Shown here piece by piece: positions 12,161 through 25,033 of a DNA stretch of 64,000 nt. The notes under the pieces were generated by a model. The model did not search any database. It was not told where the DNA came from and was given only the letters and a program-made list of their open reading frames with translations. The position numbers and the translations under genes are program-made. Numbering within the stretch: position 1 is the first letter of the stretch; every line of letters starts with the position of its first letter. The stretch comes from Chlorops oryzae (Eukaryota > Arthropoda > Insecta > Diptera > Chloropidae): the NCBI GenBank assembly GCA_020466095.1, contig CM035807.1, positions 109,204,906 to 109,268,905 of the forward strand. The letters run 5' to 3'.

Positions 12161-13351
12161 GATGCAGGCATTAGGCATTAAAGCAATTCAGAAGGAAGAA
12201 GAAAGGAAATTATTTTGATTATTTTTAAGCATTAAAGAAAAAACCAAAGCTCACTCGAGTTGAATGCAATTTCAAAACAATTACCAAAGCTGCAATTTCT
12301 CGCCTTCGCTGCAGCACAGGACTCTTAACACTTACTGACTGCGAAAATAAACTCGCGTTTTATGGAAGAAAATCGAATTTACGGTCTCCTTGCGTGGTCG
12401 GAATAATATTACTGTCGGACGCGTAGGGCTTTGTTGTTATTGTTGTTGGTTTTGTTGTTCTCCTGCAAGAGTCCTACCAGTGTCAGGTTCGTTATTGTTC
12501 AAACTTGCACTTGAAGTATCTTGCTGGGACTGGGATAAAACGCTTTAGGCCGCCTTCTTTTCGTCTTTTCGCTTCGGAAGGCTGATCCTCCCGTCGTTTG
12601 GCCTGACAGGATTTTTAGTCGTGTGTCAAGTGCTCTGCAGCATTTTTTAACGTCCTTAAGTGTGTCGACGTGTGGCTATTTTTAATGCCTTGACTGCATT
12701 TTAGACGGTATATTTTTCAGTACGTTGTGAACACACTCAATGGTGCCATAAATAATATCCTGACAGGTCATCGTCGTAAAAGATTTTTCCAATTTTTTTT
12801 TTTTTTTTCAATTTTGTGGAACTATTCTCATGCATTACAGCTTTGACCGTACCATGTTTTATATCTTTTACGACTTTTTTTGGCTTTTTGGAAACTTAAT
12901 GTTGGAGAAGCATTAGTGTACCTAATCAATGACAATCGAAAGCGTTTACAGATGGAGGGATTTAACTAATATCTTAAGAAAATTCACGTAGAAATGTATA
13001 ACCCTGACTCTGATAAGGATTATATGCAAATAGTTGAAGCATACTTGACGGCTAATTACATTAGCTTACACCATTTTTTTTCCATTAGATCTCAAATCAA
13101 TCAAACTTCTCATTCATCGGCATCTAAAAATTCGATCCCAATCATTTCTTTGCGTTTTTTATTTAAAGTTGGTTCTCTTCTCAACAAAATGAGATATTAG
13201 TCTTCAAAATTCATGGATAAATGGCACAATATATCTCTGAGAAGAGATAGCGTATCACAATGGACCTACCACCAGGTCCTCATCTAACCTAACCTAACCT
13301 ATTTGTAAGCTAGTGTTATTATTATGCCTCGGAATTTGAATATGTAAAATA
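12161..13351. other. No gene recognised
   Basis: Contains a GTTGTT-rich stretch near 12430-12460 and a short CTAAC run at 13285-13302. No coding or RNA gene is supported. Confidence 0.5.
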
Positions 13352-13600
13352 ATGAAAAAAAAAAATGAAGAAAATATTCAAAAAGTATTCAAAAAGTATT
13401 CAGAAAATATTCAAAAAATATTCAGAAAATATTCAAAAAATATTCAAAAAATATTCAGAAAATATTCAAAAAATATTCCAAAAATATTCCAAAAATATTC
13501 AAAAAATATTCAAAAAGTATTCAAAAAAAAATTTTTTTTTAATGCAAAAAATTCAAAATATTCAAAAAATTCAGTCAAAAATTCCAAATTAGTTCGATTT
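13352..13600. repeat. TATTCAAAAA minisatellite
   Basis: About 20 degenerate units of 10-12 bases (TATTCAAAAAA / TATTCAGAAAA) in tandem. The Lys/Ile/Gln frames through it are repeat translation, not proteins. Confidence 0.9.
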
Positions 13601-14800
13601 TGAATTGTCAAATTAACAAAAAAAAGAGCCTACTTCAGTGAATAAAATATTCAAAAAGCAGAGTTAAATTTAAAAAAAAATTTTAAATATTCAAAATCCG
13701 AGCACTAGTTATTATAAATCATCGCGAATATTTCTCACGAAATGTGCCAGCTATTTCTATTTAATGTGGAGACGTTGCTTCAGCATTGATGCTTTGACGA
13801 TTACCAGCCAATAAGTATGCTTCAAATTATTATACTTTTCTTTGCCATTCTGATATGAATCCTCATTCCTCATTATGTGACATTCAAATTGAATCTATTC
13901 GAAAAACGAAACTAAAACGAATTTTCAAATCGAAAAATTGTCTTACCGCAAGCCAGCATTTTCCACAAAACACTCACACACACACACACACACACATACA
14001 CACACAAAAGGCCGCTTTTGCCTCAAAATATTTACATTAAAAGGCAACATGAAGTCAAATAAAGCTCGTTTAGTGAAATTTCGTGTGTGCTTTGGTTTGA
14101 GTCGATTTCGAAATTCGTTGGCTTTTGTCAACTAGCTTTTAAGGAAGTTCTCCTTTGTTGGCATCGCAGATGACTTCCTTTATTTGTGTGTCGGATGAGG
14201 AACTGTTTTCGTGAGGCAAAAGAAATCCGCTGCACTCGGCAAGCGACACGCGAAGGCATGCAGTCACGACGGATGAAGTCGATTTGGAATGCATACGAAT
14301 TGTGGTAGATTTCAACGACAAACTTTTGCTTTTGATGGTTCCTTCTCGCCCATTTTTTTTTTTTTCATTTTCTTTTCTTTTGAACAAATAACAAATCACG
14401 CTGCGATTTATTCATTGAAATCAAATTGAAAATGTTTACATTAGTCAAATAACTAAGAAAAAAAATAGAACATCAAATAAAGGAAGTCAAGAGATGAGTA
14501 TTTCAAACGCATTGAGGTTCAAAGAGAGGGGGAGACTTCAGGACGTCTAATGCTTTTGTTTTCACATAAAAAAGGTCTTCGTGAGCTACAATCAAACCGC
14601 AGAATATAGAAATCATCTTCATTTCAGCGAACAAACATTGAAAGAAATACTTCGTTCTTTTAAAAAAAAAAATAAAATAAATAAAAATAAAAAAATTTCA
14701 ACAACAAAACTAACAATATGAGTTATAACCTCTGAAGAGCACTTTTCTTGGTATTTCTCTTCCACCTCTTCCTCCTCCTGCTCCTCCCTCCCTACTCACC

Positions 14801-14835
<35 letters not shown>

Positions 14836-15780
14836 ATCTAAGAATGTGATATAAATTGTGTGTGGTCATTGTGAATTGCGTTTACCTTTTATCGGTTGAG
14901 TAAGTGCTTGTACAGACATGAAATATGACTTCTTTACTCAACAAAATGGTTTGAAATCGATATCCTATTGGCCATATGTGTAAAGGATTTGAAAGGATTT
15001 TATTGTTGTATGGATTGTATGAAGAGTGAAAGGAAATTTCGGTGGCAATGTTGAAATAGATACTCCGAGAACCATATTTGAGGTTCTTTGTAATATTAGG
15101 TGTATTTACAATGATATCCACTGATCAAAGGATACTTATTGGTTTAATTTTTTAAATGGAAACATGAAGGACATTAAAAGTCGGTCAGATATTATGTAAC
15201 ATTATAAAGGCAATCAATTAAAAAAAATATAAAAAAAACAATTAAATTTGTTTTTTGCAGGGGATTCGAGCCGCTAAGACCCTCTGGATGCGTGTTGCCT
15301 ACCTTTCATTTACAATATGTAGTTTTGTGAACGCAGTTCATTTCTTTCAAACGTGTACCGCTCACTCTTAAATGTTAGCAAGTCCAGTTAAAATTAGATT
15401 AGAATCAAAGATAATTAAACCTAGCTACACAACACCAGAATGGTTGAAGAGTTTTTCAAGTTATCTCAATACAGGAAAAGCCACGTACCTGGTCGAATTC
15501 TGGGCTGCTCCGAGTTCCCTTAGATAAGAGCGGGGGTTCCGAGGTTCAAGAGGTGGACATCGAAGACGGTAGCCTTGACGATTTACGCGGCGAGTACAAC
15601 CGTTTGAGTCAATGCTCTTGCAAACGCGGCGATTCGATCGGATTTGGAGTCCCGTTTTGGTTTCTTTGATTCGTACGCAACAGAACGAGTCGCAAAACCA
15701 AATCACGCAATGACGGTCAGCGATCGATTGATTTAACGAACGAAGTAGATCTGGATAAAACATCCAGTGCACTATCGAAA
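13601..15780. other. No gene recognised; small CA and CT microsatellites
   Basis: A CA run lies at 13973-13996 and a CT run at 14807-14831. A 111-codon minus-strand frame at 15461-15796 has no family signature. It sits in relatively GC-rich DNA that may be a decayed transposon. Confidence 0.5.
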
Positions 15781-16217
15781 CTACCGTCGGTTTCAAACAA
15801 TCGAAAACGTCGATGGTTTTTTGATGACTATCGATGGTTTCGATTCATTAGCTTTGGAAAAATTGTGCTGGCGGTGACGGAGACGGCCTTTTTTAATGGA
15901 CAGATTCCTAAAAATATTCTTTTTTGATTATCTAAATTATCGACTATTGAAATTATCGATTATTAAATGTTATCAATTATTAAATTTATCGATTATTGAA
16001 TTTATCGATTATTGAAATTATCGATTATTCAAATTATCGATTATTACATTTATCGATTATTACATTTATCGATTATTACATTTATCGATTATTAATCGAT
16101 TATTACATTTATCGATTATTACAATTTATCGATTCTTGCATTTATCGATTATTAGAATATCGATTGTTGAAATAAAACTCACCGATTATCGAAACAAACG
16201 AACTAACATCCACCTTT
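15781..16217. repeat. ATCGATTATT array with TATCGATGG leader
   Basis: Starts with GACTATCGATGGTTTCGATTC (15823-15843), which matches the SerRS-m upstream region at 48735-48755. It continues as about 15 degenerate ATCGATTATT(GAA/ACA) units to 16190. Same repeat type as 8495-8774. Confidence 0.8.
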
Positions 16218-16650
16218 TTAATCACTTCACGTTGTGCGAAATCTGACAGAAATGCTGCGAGTCTTATGTGTCCAATTTTATGAACGAAATGAGAATTATA
16301 GGCGTCATGCTAAACTGCGTATGCTATGGTAGCAAACTATGGATAAATTGCTGAAAATTAAGTGAGAAACGTTTAAAAATCCGTCTATTTGTATTATTTC
16401 TATTCTATTTATACAATATTTTATTAAATTTCAAGTTTTTATTATAGGACCATCATCCATTTTGAAATTCAGAACTAAAAATGGTGGATATTTAAATGTT
16501 TAACAGCTCAAACATGCCTGATTCAAACCAAAAGCAAACGAAATTAGTTGAAATTGTAAAATGTTAATTCCGATATTACTATCGATGGTTTAGCTATCGA
16601 CTATTCAGACTATCGATGGTCGCAACTATCGATAGTTCTCCAGCTCTAGA
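16218..16650. repeat. Dispersed repeat family R1, copy c, with CTATCGATAG end
   Basis: Shares GCGAGTCTTATGTGTCC, GAGAATTATAGGCGTCATG, CTAAACTGC and ACAGCTCAAACATGCCT with the 49096-49300 copy. It closes at 16600-16650 with three TATCGAT motifs and CCAGCTCTA, the same end seen at 8765-8774. Confidence 0.75.
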
Positions 16651-18419
16651 ACCAAAAATTTGCAAAAAGAGTGCCGCTAATGGTCTTTGGGAAAAAGGGC
16701 CAGAACAGTTGATCTCGAAAAGGGCTGCTCCCTTTTTCCCGTTTTTTTGACCGCTGATTGAGATGCGGTGCATATCGTCAGACATTATTAGATAATAAGA
16801 TATTAACTCATTATTAGGCTTTTGGATGTCCTAATGTGAAGAATGTTCGAGCAAGTAAGGTTTTAAATGTTATTTTGTACATCTTCTCGATTCGTCCTTT
16901 TGAATATTAAATATTTTAAACTACAAAAAATAAATATTTTCACCTCAAAGCCCTTCAGACTTGTCCCTTTCGATTTGTTTTTCCCCAACTAATTCGTCAT
17001 CATTATTCATTCATCGCATACTTTGCTGTATGAAAAACTTTTCCCGACACTTGCCAAGTCACACTTTTCACTCATCGAAGGATCATCAAGAGCACTCAGC
17101 GGAGGACAATAGCGGTCGATTGAAAACCATTATTATGGTTATTACGTCTATATGTTTTGCTGGGCAGTCGTCGGGCCGGCAAGGAAGACAAATAGCCACC
17201 ATTCCAAAATCATACGTTCACGACCGGGTGACAGTCAACTATTCTCGATTCATCTGTCACGCATGGCGAGAACGGAGAACGCACAATTTTCATGGCTACT
17301 TAGGGGCGAGACGGATGACTAAGACTGTGAGTGAAATTAATTCAATGCACGTATTGCCTGAAAGCAGGATACTACGAGTATGTACCAATGGCCGATGCTT
17401 ACGGGTGTGTGCTTGTGTGTGTGCTTTCCACGGGTCCATGCAGCTATCTACGCGGCAAGTTCATGCCATAGGGTCATTCAGTTTAAAGTGGGCTTAAAAA
17501 TGGACTTCAAAAAAGCTTCATAGGATTTCGAACTTGAGTATCTTTGGGAATACCACACGTTTTTGGCACATGAACTCGTATTTGAAAGACGTTGAATTCG
17601 TATGACGATGACATGTGCTAGAATTCAGAGTAGGGCGGGTCTGCGGGTGAGTCGCATGCATCCTTAACAGGCATTTTAGCGGGTTTTTAATTGGCTTCGT
17701 GTGTAAATCGCAGATGTGGGAGAAGTAGCAAGCATGTCTAGTTTTTCCCTATTTCTTCTCTCCGTATTTCTATATTCTCGTATGAGTTTTCTTTCTTTGG
17801 TATTTCCGATTTTTTTTTCTTTTTTTTTTTCTTTAGAAAAGTTGCTTCGGCGGATTCGTGATCATTTTGCGGAATTTCTTGAAAAAGAACTTCGAAAAAG
17901 AATTTTACGCGTAGGTATGGATGGCGGTATCGAGATATGGAGGCATAGAAACGACAATTATCTTAAGCTGCACTGGTCGAAAGTTATACGGCGCAGCGCT
18001 GTATCAAACACGTACAAAATTTGTTAGATTGCATCAAGCCTTAAATCCCATTTAAAGTTATAAGCTTCCGAAATCGTTGCATGCAAGTGTAAAAAAAAAA
18101 AAATTAAAAACTTTTGAAAAAAATGGAAAAAAAATTATGGTCTTGGCTTGAAAATATTTTGTAACTTCTTTCAAGGTATTTATTTATCGGAAAATAATAG
18201 CAAAGATGGGAGCTTATATTCCTTCTTCGGCGGAGTTTTCCTAAATCGGTATTTTCCCATTCCGATAAATTGCAATTTGTTCTTTTATATTTTAAATTAG
18301 TGGTATTCGGTAGTTACGCATTTCGTTAGTTAAGGTATTAATTTATTACCTGTCGCCCTCTCCTTGCAATGGTGCCTGAAGTTGAGCTTCGAAATATGAC
18401 CTTAAGTTTGAGAGTCTTC
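16651..18419. other. No gene recognised
   Basis: A 178-codon plus-strand frame at 16961-17497 has no recognisable domain, signal or codon pattern, and I do not call it a gene. Confidence 0.45.
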
Positions 18420-19370
18420 TGCTGCCATGAAAGGCAAGGGAGCTTTGTAAAGCAGCAGAATAATCCATACCGGTCTCAGATCCGTTTCGGAGTAGTTTTT
18501 CTAAGCTTCATATATTCCACATCGTTTGGAATCATTTCGGAGTCATTTTTCTAAGCTCCTTATTACTCGTTGTAAATGGGACACAATCAGTATTCAAAAT
18601 TTCTGAGCCTCACATATTTCGGAATTATTTCGGAGTCACTTTTCAAAGCTAATCATTTCTCATTGTATATCAGCTACATTTCGGAGTCAATTTTTCTAAT
18701 CTTCATATTTTCTACATATTTCGTAGGTACTCATTTCGGAGTCAATTTTTAAAGCTCCTCATTTCTCATTGTATATCAGGGATACATTTCGGAGTCAAGT
18801 TTTCTGATTCTCATATTTTCTTATTGTACATATATCGCATATTTCGGATCAGGATTTATCTCTTATTTTCCTATTTCGGAAGTTATTTCGAGTCACTTTT
18901 CAAACTAATCATTTCTTATTGTATATCAGCTACATTTCGGAATCAGGTTTTCTAATCTTCATATTTTCTACATATTTCGGAATTTTTTCGGAGTCACTTT
19001 TCTAAGCTCCTCAGTTCTCATTGTATATCGGCAACATTTCGGAGTCAAGTTTTCTGATTCTCATATTTACTCATCGTATATCGGCTATATTTCGGAGTCA
19101 GGATTTCTGATCCTCACATTTTCCACATATTTCGGAATCCTTTCGGAGTCATTTTTCTGAGTGTCATATACAATATTAAATATTTCGGACACATATCGGA
19201 TTCATGTTCCTGAGCCTCAATTTTTCTATATATTTTTGACTCTTTTCGGAGTCATCTTCCTTAGCTCCTCATTCCTCATATATGTATGTATGTATTTACA
19301 TATGTCGGCCACATTTCGAACTCATATTTCCGAGGCTCATATTTTTATAAATTTTTCGGACTGATTTGTG
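18420..19370. repeat. TTTCGGAGTCA minisatellite
   Basis: About 15 degenerate units of roughly 50-60 bp. Each contains TTTCGGAGTCA, a TTTTTCTAAGCT-like stretch and, in many, TCATTGTATATCGG. Units differ in length and order, so the array is old and partly scrambled. Confidence 0.8.
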
Positions 19371-20344
19371 TACTTTTTTATGTGATCACTCCTATACCGT
19401 TTGCCGGGGAAATGATCTTTAAATCGAAAAAAAAATTTTAAGTTAAAACGAATTACATGACCTTCATAAAAGACAAGAAATCTCTTTTTTTTCGAAACAA
19501 ATCGAAACAAATTTGAACGATTAAGGTTTTCATTTCGCTTTCGGGCTTAAGCTTCCACTCGAAACCCAGTGATATTGAAGACATTGCTTACAGCTTACCG
19601 TGGAAACTTCTGCGCTGCAATCCTCTGACAATTCGGAGTAACATTTTGTCTTTTTTGTCACTAATCCGCATTTAATTGAATACTGCTCAACATTTTTATC
19701 CTGTTGCGCGCTCTCGCAGAACTTACTCCATCAACGTCTGGAGTGGCGGGGGGGCGGGCGGTCATTCTATTAGAATCGCTGCATGGGCGTAAGACGAATG
19801 AGAGTGGCCAAATAGGAGTCGTTCGCGTCGTTAGTTGATGGGATTTCCGTTGTAACTTTTCCTTTTTTTTCTTGTTTTATTTTTTTGGCAAATAAGAAAT
19901 AGAAAACGCACAAAAAAAAAATGGATAGAAAAAAGTGAAGATGGGGGATAAACAAAATAAATAAATGAAAATCTTAAGAAAACAAGCAGTAAAAGACATG
20001 TCCATTCGTGTTCGACATAAACTGCTTAACGACTTAAGTCTCAGAATGGACAGAGCGACAGCGTCAGGTGGCTTAAGCATGTCGAATTCCTTCAAGCGAA
20101 ATTTCATAAAAACGAACGAATGGCAATGCTTCATGGCATTCATTCATAAGTAAATGAAGTGAAGTGGTATTTTAATAAATAACCTACTTAGTCTGGAATT
20201 ACTTTGTGCGGCGTTACAGTAGCGAAGAGTTAGTTCCGTTATGTATGTATGACATATGAATGTATGTGATCATTAACATTAGGCTAAGGTGTTTCTAATA
20301 ATAATTTGCAATTGCGTTTGTTCGATGAGAATTTTCGCAGGAAA
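19371..20344. other. No gene recognised
   Basis: Mostly AT-rich, with a G-rich patch at 19745-19760. No coding or RNA gene is supported. Confidence 0.45.
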
Positions 20345-20957
20345 GGGTATAGCACTATAAGCATAGTGATTCTGCCCCGGAAGCCGATTTCAACTTTAGT
20401 TGTTTTGCTGTTTAGGTAAATGCAAAACATTTAATTTTCAGGAAGTTTTTGCTCTCGATCCCCTATAGTCCTTGAATATCCTTGAAAATTGTGTTTTTTT
20501 AGAGAAAATTTTTAAAAAATCATATCTAAGACAACTATAATAATAGAATGTTCATTCCAAAGCATATATATAGAAAATTACTCAAAAAATATTACAAAAA
20601 TATTTTTCAGGTAATTTTGCTAGAACCAACACATGCTCCCGTGAAAGGATATTTTTCCATGACAATTTTTTTGTTGTTCGAGGTATGCGACTAGCTTAAT
20701 TAAAATTTTCAAAAATAGAGTTTTATACCAGGATTAAGTATGCTGGGTTTCAATACGCTCAGGCGCCTGCGACATCCTTAAAAATTGCAAGTTAAAAAAA
20801 AATGTTGCATACTTCTCGGGTATACCTGTGATTGGTGGTATGCATCAATATGATTTTTCCGTATTGTCATATCATGTGAATTTGTGTAACAAACAACAAA
20901 GAAAAATAAAAAATTGCTTAATCCTAAAGAAAAATCTAACCATATAGTGCTATACCC
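20345..20957. mobile_element. Candidate TIR element, 613 bp
   Basis: A perfect 15-bp inverted repeat, GGGTATAGCACTATA at the left and its complement at the right, bounds the region. The match ends after those 15 bases and no target duplication is evident, so the call is tentative. Confidence 0.45.
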
Positions 20958-22564
20958 TTACTCGTATTTATTCAGTGATGATTTCCACACAGAAAGAACA
21001 CAAAGGATGAGAAACGGCCTTTTGCAATCGCCTGTCGCTCTCATCGAATTGGGCACAGGATCTTTGAGAGGACATTCGCTGATTAATATTATCAACATCC
21101 TTAAATTTATTTCAAGTCAAAGTTATCCAAAACTTAGACCTCCTTACTATGCATATGGGCACATACATCCATAAGTATAACATGTAATCAATTGCATTCA
21201 CCATCCTTCTTCTTCTTGTGGTTTTAAATTTCACGACCTATCCCATTCCACCTATCCATTTCGTTCTGTCGGTGGCATCTTCCATCGAACGCTGTTTCGA
21301 ACGCCCTCCTTGTCTGCAACCTTGTATTTTTAGGGTGTACTTAGTACTTTTTCGCCAAGCTGTCCTCATTCGCTCTCAAGACGTGTCCATACCGGATTAA
21401 CCTTGCTTCCTGCAATTAACCCATAATTGAAGCAACACTACAACGGCTATGATTGTCCACTCTTGCAACATGATCAAGAACTTACCATTGAAAAGAAAAG
21501 GAAGTATTAAGGGAAAATCCGAAAACATTTTGAATGAGGGCTCTTAATTTTATCGGCATTCAAAGATTAAGAAATTGAATTAAAAAAATTTTTCAACTAG
21601 AGAAATGTGAACACAGAAAACACAACAAAAAATCATTTCATTAGAATTCAATTGAAACTAATTAGCAAAGAAATTCAATTGCTTTTGATTTCGAAAGTCA
21701 TTTCAGTTCAAATTTCAAGAACTTGAACTTTATTCTCTTTCGAAACAAAAATATCTTCACATGTACATATGTAGTTTTCTGTTTTCTATTTTGGTTTTCT
21801 TTCTTTCTTTCGAGCTGGATTATCTTGCAGTGTCCTTATTTCTGCTTTCTAAAAATTTCAATTTACGAATTCATTTCGAGTTAAATTAATTTAAAAGTTA
21901 CTAAGAATCACTCGAACTCGTTTCCAAGGCAATTGGCATTGTTTTGATCAATTTACATACAAACTCTCATGCATACATTCAGTCACAATCACTCAGCAAG
22001 CCATTCACGTGGCGGTATCCACTCTAACTCGGCACAGCAAAACTTTGAGAAGATTATTTCTTATCATTTCATGACAGGCATGAACTATGTACTATCGAAC
22101 ATGTCAAGGCAGTGCGATTCATAGACTCTTACATGTGCATGGAAATTGTTCATACAACACAATGGAAGGCAAAACCGATGAGTTCATTGGTTAGAATGTC
22201 GTTCAGATTTTTTGAATAGAGCTAAAAAAAAAATAACCCCCATTGTCTGGTAAGTGTCCTTGAAAAACAGATTAAATGATTTACATTTCCCCATCGTGGA
22301 ACATCGATTGAAAGCATCGCTGTTCTGTTTTCTATGTCTAAAAAGTAAGTTTCATCATTTGGTTGCTAATTCCCGCTTTCCACACACAAATTTTTTTTTT
22401 TTTTTTTTAGCAAAATCTTTAGTTATTAGATACCTAACCTAAGACCGGTGAGACGTAGGGAAATTTTTCTCTTATCCTTGCCCTTCTCGCGTACTTAGCC
22501 GGTTATTTGAAAAGAGAAATTTGTGTGTGGAAATTGGGAATAATGAAACAACATAATTTACTTC
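20958..22564. other. No gene recognised
   Basis: AT-rich sequence, poly-T at 22388-22410. No supported gene. Confidence 0.5.
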
Positions 22565-23330
22565 ATTTAACATAAGTTAACATAACATAACATAACAGAA
22601 CAGAACATAACATAACATAACATAACATAACATAACATAACATAACAGAACAAACAGAACATAACATAACATAACATAACATAACATAACAGAACATAAC
22701 ATAACATAACATAACATAACATAACAGAACATAACATGAACAGAACATAACATAACATAACATAACATAACATAACATAACATAACATAACATAACATAA
22801 CATAACATAACATAACATAACATAACATAACATAACATAACATAACATAACAGAACATAAATAACATAACATAACATAACATAACATAACATAACATAAC
22901 ATAACATAACATAACTTAAGATAACTTTATAAAGCCTAACATAACTTAACATTAACTTTACTTAGGATAACTTAACTTAAGACAACTTAACATAACTTAA
23001 CCCGGTAGCGCCTAGCGATGCCATATGGCATCACTAAAAAAGTTCGTGTTTTGTCATCAAAACTTCAAAACCGTTTCATATTTTATTTTATTTTTAATAT
23101 TTATTTTTTCAATTCAGGCGCTACCGGGTTAATATAGCTTAATATAGCTTAATATAACTTAAAATAACTTAACATAACTAAACATAACTTAACATAACTT
23201 AACATAAGTAACGTAACACAGCTTATAATAACTTAGCATTACTTAACACCACTTAAGATGACTGACACTAGCCGAACATAACTTAACACGATTCAACATT
23301 ACGTAAGACATATTCACCTAACTTAAAATC
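22565..23330. repeat. TAACA pentanucleotide array
   Basis: A nearly pure ATAAC array at 22570-22915 (about 70 units, with occasional AGAAC variants) grades into degenerate AACTTAACAT units to about 23330, with traces near 23620. A 136-bp MITE is inserted at 22997-23132. Frames through it (Met-Leu-Cys-Tyr-Val) are artefacts. Confidence 0.95.
22997..23132. mobile_element. piggyBac-type MITE with TTAA ends
   Basis: Reads TTAA-CCCGGTAGCGCCT at the left and AGGCGCTACCGGG-TTAA at the right: a perfect 13-bp TIR starting CCC with TTAA on both sides, as expected for piggyBac-class insertion. It lies inside the degenerate TAACA array, whose CTTAAC units supply TTAA targets. A central CCATATGG palindrome is present. 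Confidence 0.85.
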
Positions 23331-24085
23331 CTCTATTATAACCGTTGATGCCCGCGGAGCAAGCTTCGGAGCATTGAGAGCAAATGCTTGTGTACATACA
23401 CAAAAGGCAACAAGCAAGCTGAGAAATCGAAACCTGTTTAGTCTGACATCAGGCAGCGAACGAGCAAGACCTATGTCGGATGAAGCAAAGAGAGAACAAG
23501 AAGAGAAATCTGAAAAAGCGAAAAACGTTCTTCAGTGCAATGCGCACACACACTATTGCAAGCTTTCAATGTAGTGGTGGGCATCCCTGATTATAACACT
23601 ACACGTTTTTATATAACTTATAATAACCTAACATAATATCTCACAACTTAACTTAAAATACCCTAGATTCCCTTGGTGTTACGTTTTTTTCCATTTATAA
23701 TATCTTGAGTTGAATAAATTAAACCATTACACTCGGAAGACAAGAAAATTTTTTTTTTACATCACTGTACCTCTTTAGATCCATATAAGTTGCTCCTACG
23801 CAAAGATCTTTTTGGTTTTGGTGCTCTTATAGCCTTGGTAATTGTCATTAATTGGTATAAAGTCCGGAAATACTGATCTCAAATTTTCGACTATTCTCCA
23901 AATTCCTTTCCAATTCCAATTCCTTTTAAACAAAAAACGGCGGTCCTTCGAATCCAGAATTTGGAATGCAACTCAGAATTTTAATATTAACGCCACAGAG
24001 TTGCTTTTACATCGTTTTATTTTTATAAAATAAACCTCTGAGTTTATTCCTTTTTTTCATCATTAGCTCTAAAAAGAAAAAAAAC
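23331..24085. other. Upstream flank of the RPRD1-like gene
   Basis: No gene recognised. Probably contains the promoter of the plus-strand gene starting at 24086. Confidence 0.4.
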
Positions 24086-25033
24086 ATGACTTCATTCTCG
24101 AAACATCTTCTGGGCAAGAAGCTCTCGGATATCAATCAAACTAAAGAAAGCATTGAAACTTTGGCTCTATGGATAATCCATCATCGGAAACATGCGCCAG
24201 CGATTGTAAAATTCTGGTTTAGCGAAATTTTTCTCGTATCGCAAAAACAAAAAGTTGCTTTCGTTTTTCTGGTCAACGAGCTGATAAGATTTCGCAAGTC
24301 CAAGGATATCGAAGTTTTCCGCGAGGAGTTCAAAAAAGTTTTACCCGAGGTTTTTCAACATATCGGAGCGAATGTGATGGAGAAAAGACAAATGGCGAAA
24401 GTGCAACGATTACTACACGTTTGGCGCAAAGAAGGTCTCTTCGATCATGTGACTATTGAAGAGTTATGGAGCTGTTTGAAAAAGGGTTCGATTTCATCGG
24501 AAAAGGCGAATGATCACGATGACAATGAACTGAATGAGCCACACGATATAAGAAAGCTATATTTAGCCTTGAACGCTCCAAGCTCCGATGAGTTTATTAA
24601 TGCCTTGGAATCACTTGAGGATTTACCATCATCAGATATTTATGTACGCGATCAAATAAGTGCACTACCGAAATCCCTATTAGAAACGAAAACAATTTAC
24701 AATTTAAAAGATACCAGAGAGGCATCCGAACTATCTGAGCAGCTTGAACATGCAGCGAAATTAGTCGATGATTATAATAAACGTTTAGAGGATGAACTCA
24801 AGCAGCGTAAGAATTTCCATGAAATGCTATTGGGCTACAAGGAAGCAGAAACGGAACGCCTGGGTGATACTGAGAAGAAATTGCAAGAAATCGAAAGGGA
24901 AATTGAGGAGAAGCTTCAACTATTTGAAGACTTAAAGCGTCATCGAGATTCGCTGCCAGATTTGACTCAACTACCAGATATCAATGCATTGCCGCCTCTT
25001 CCGACTGCACAAGATTTATTCAAAAAGGATTAG
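24086..25033 (+). CDS. RPRD1-like CID protein (intronless)
   Basis: RPRD1 proteins bind the phosphorylated C-terminal domain of RNA polymerase II through a CID and dimerise through a coiled coil, helping recruit CTD phosphatase. This 315-residue protein starts MTSFSKHLLGKKLSDI and has the family's LWIIHHRKHAPAIVKFW helix in a CID spanning about residues 1-135. A Glu/Lys/Leu-rich coiled coil follows at about 215-295, then the family-typical tail LPDLTQLPD...PPLPTAQDLF. Length fits the 310-330 of RPRD1. It has no introns and its CID is rather diverged (FLVNELIRFRKSKD where the family has a conserved N-D-V-I-Q segment). I infer either the single fly gene or a retrocopy. AATAAA lies at 25051-25056, only 18 bp past the stop. 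Confidence 0.88.
   Translation: MTSFSKHLLGKKLSDINQTKESIETLALWIIHHRKHAPAIVKFWFSEIFLVSQKQKVAFVFLVNELIRFRKSKDIEVFREEFKKVLPEVFQHIGANVMEKRQMAKVQRLLHVWRKEGLFDHVTIEELWSCLKKGSISSEKANDHDDNELNEPHDIRKLYLALNAPSSDEFINALESLEDLPSSDIYVRDQISALPKSLLETKTIYNLKDTREASELSEQLEHAAKLVDDYNKRLEDELKQRKNFHEMLLGYKEAETERLGDTEKKLQEIEREIEEKLQLFEDLKRHRDSLPDLTQLPDINALPPLPTAQDLFKKD

Noticed and set aside
13285..13305. CTAACCTAACCTAACCTA run resembling the insect TTAGG telomere repeat
   Set aside because: Only about four units in internal DNA, and higher flies lack TTAGG telomeres. It is a common short AC-rich repeat.
13352..13603. Lys/Ile/Phe/Gln frames of 75-83 codons
   Set aside because: Two overlapping frames through a ~10-bp minisatellite.
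16961..17497. 178-codon plus-strand frame
   Set aside because: Longest unexplained frame in the first 24 kb, but with no domain, signal peptide, splice context or recognisable relative.
22563..22952. Long minus-strand open frames of Met-Leu-Cys-Tyr-Val
   Set aside because: Translation of the TAACA array in three frames; no protein-like composition.
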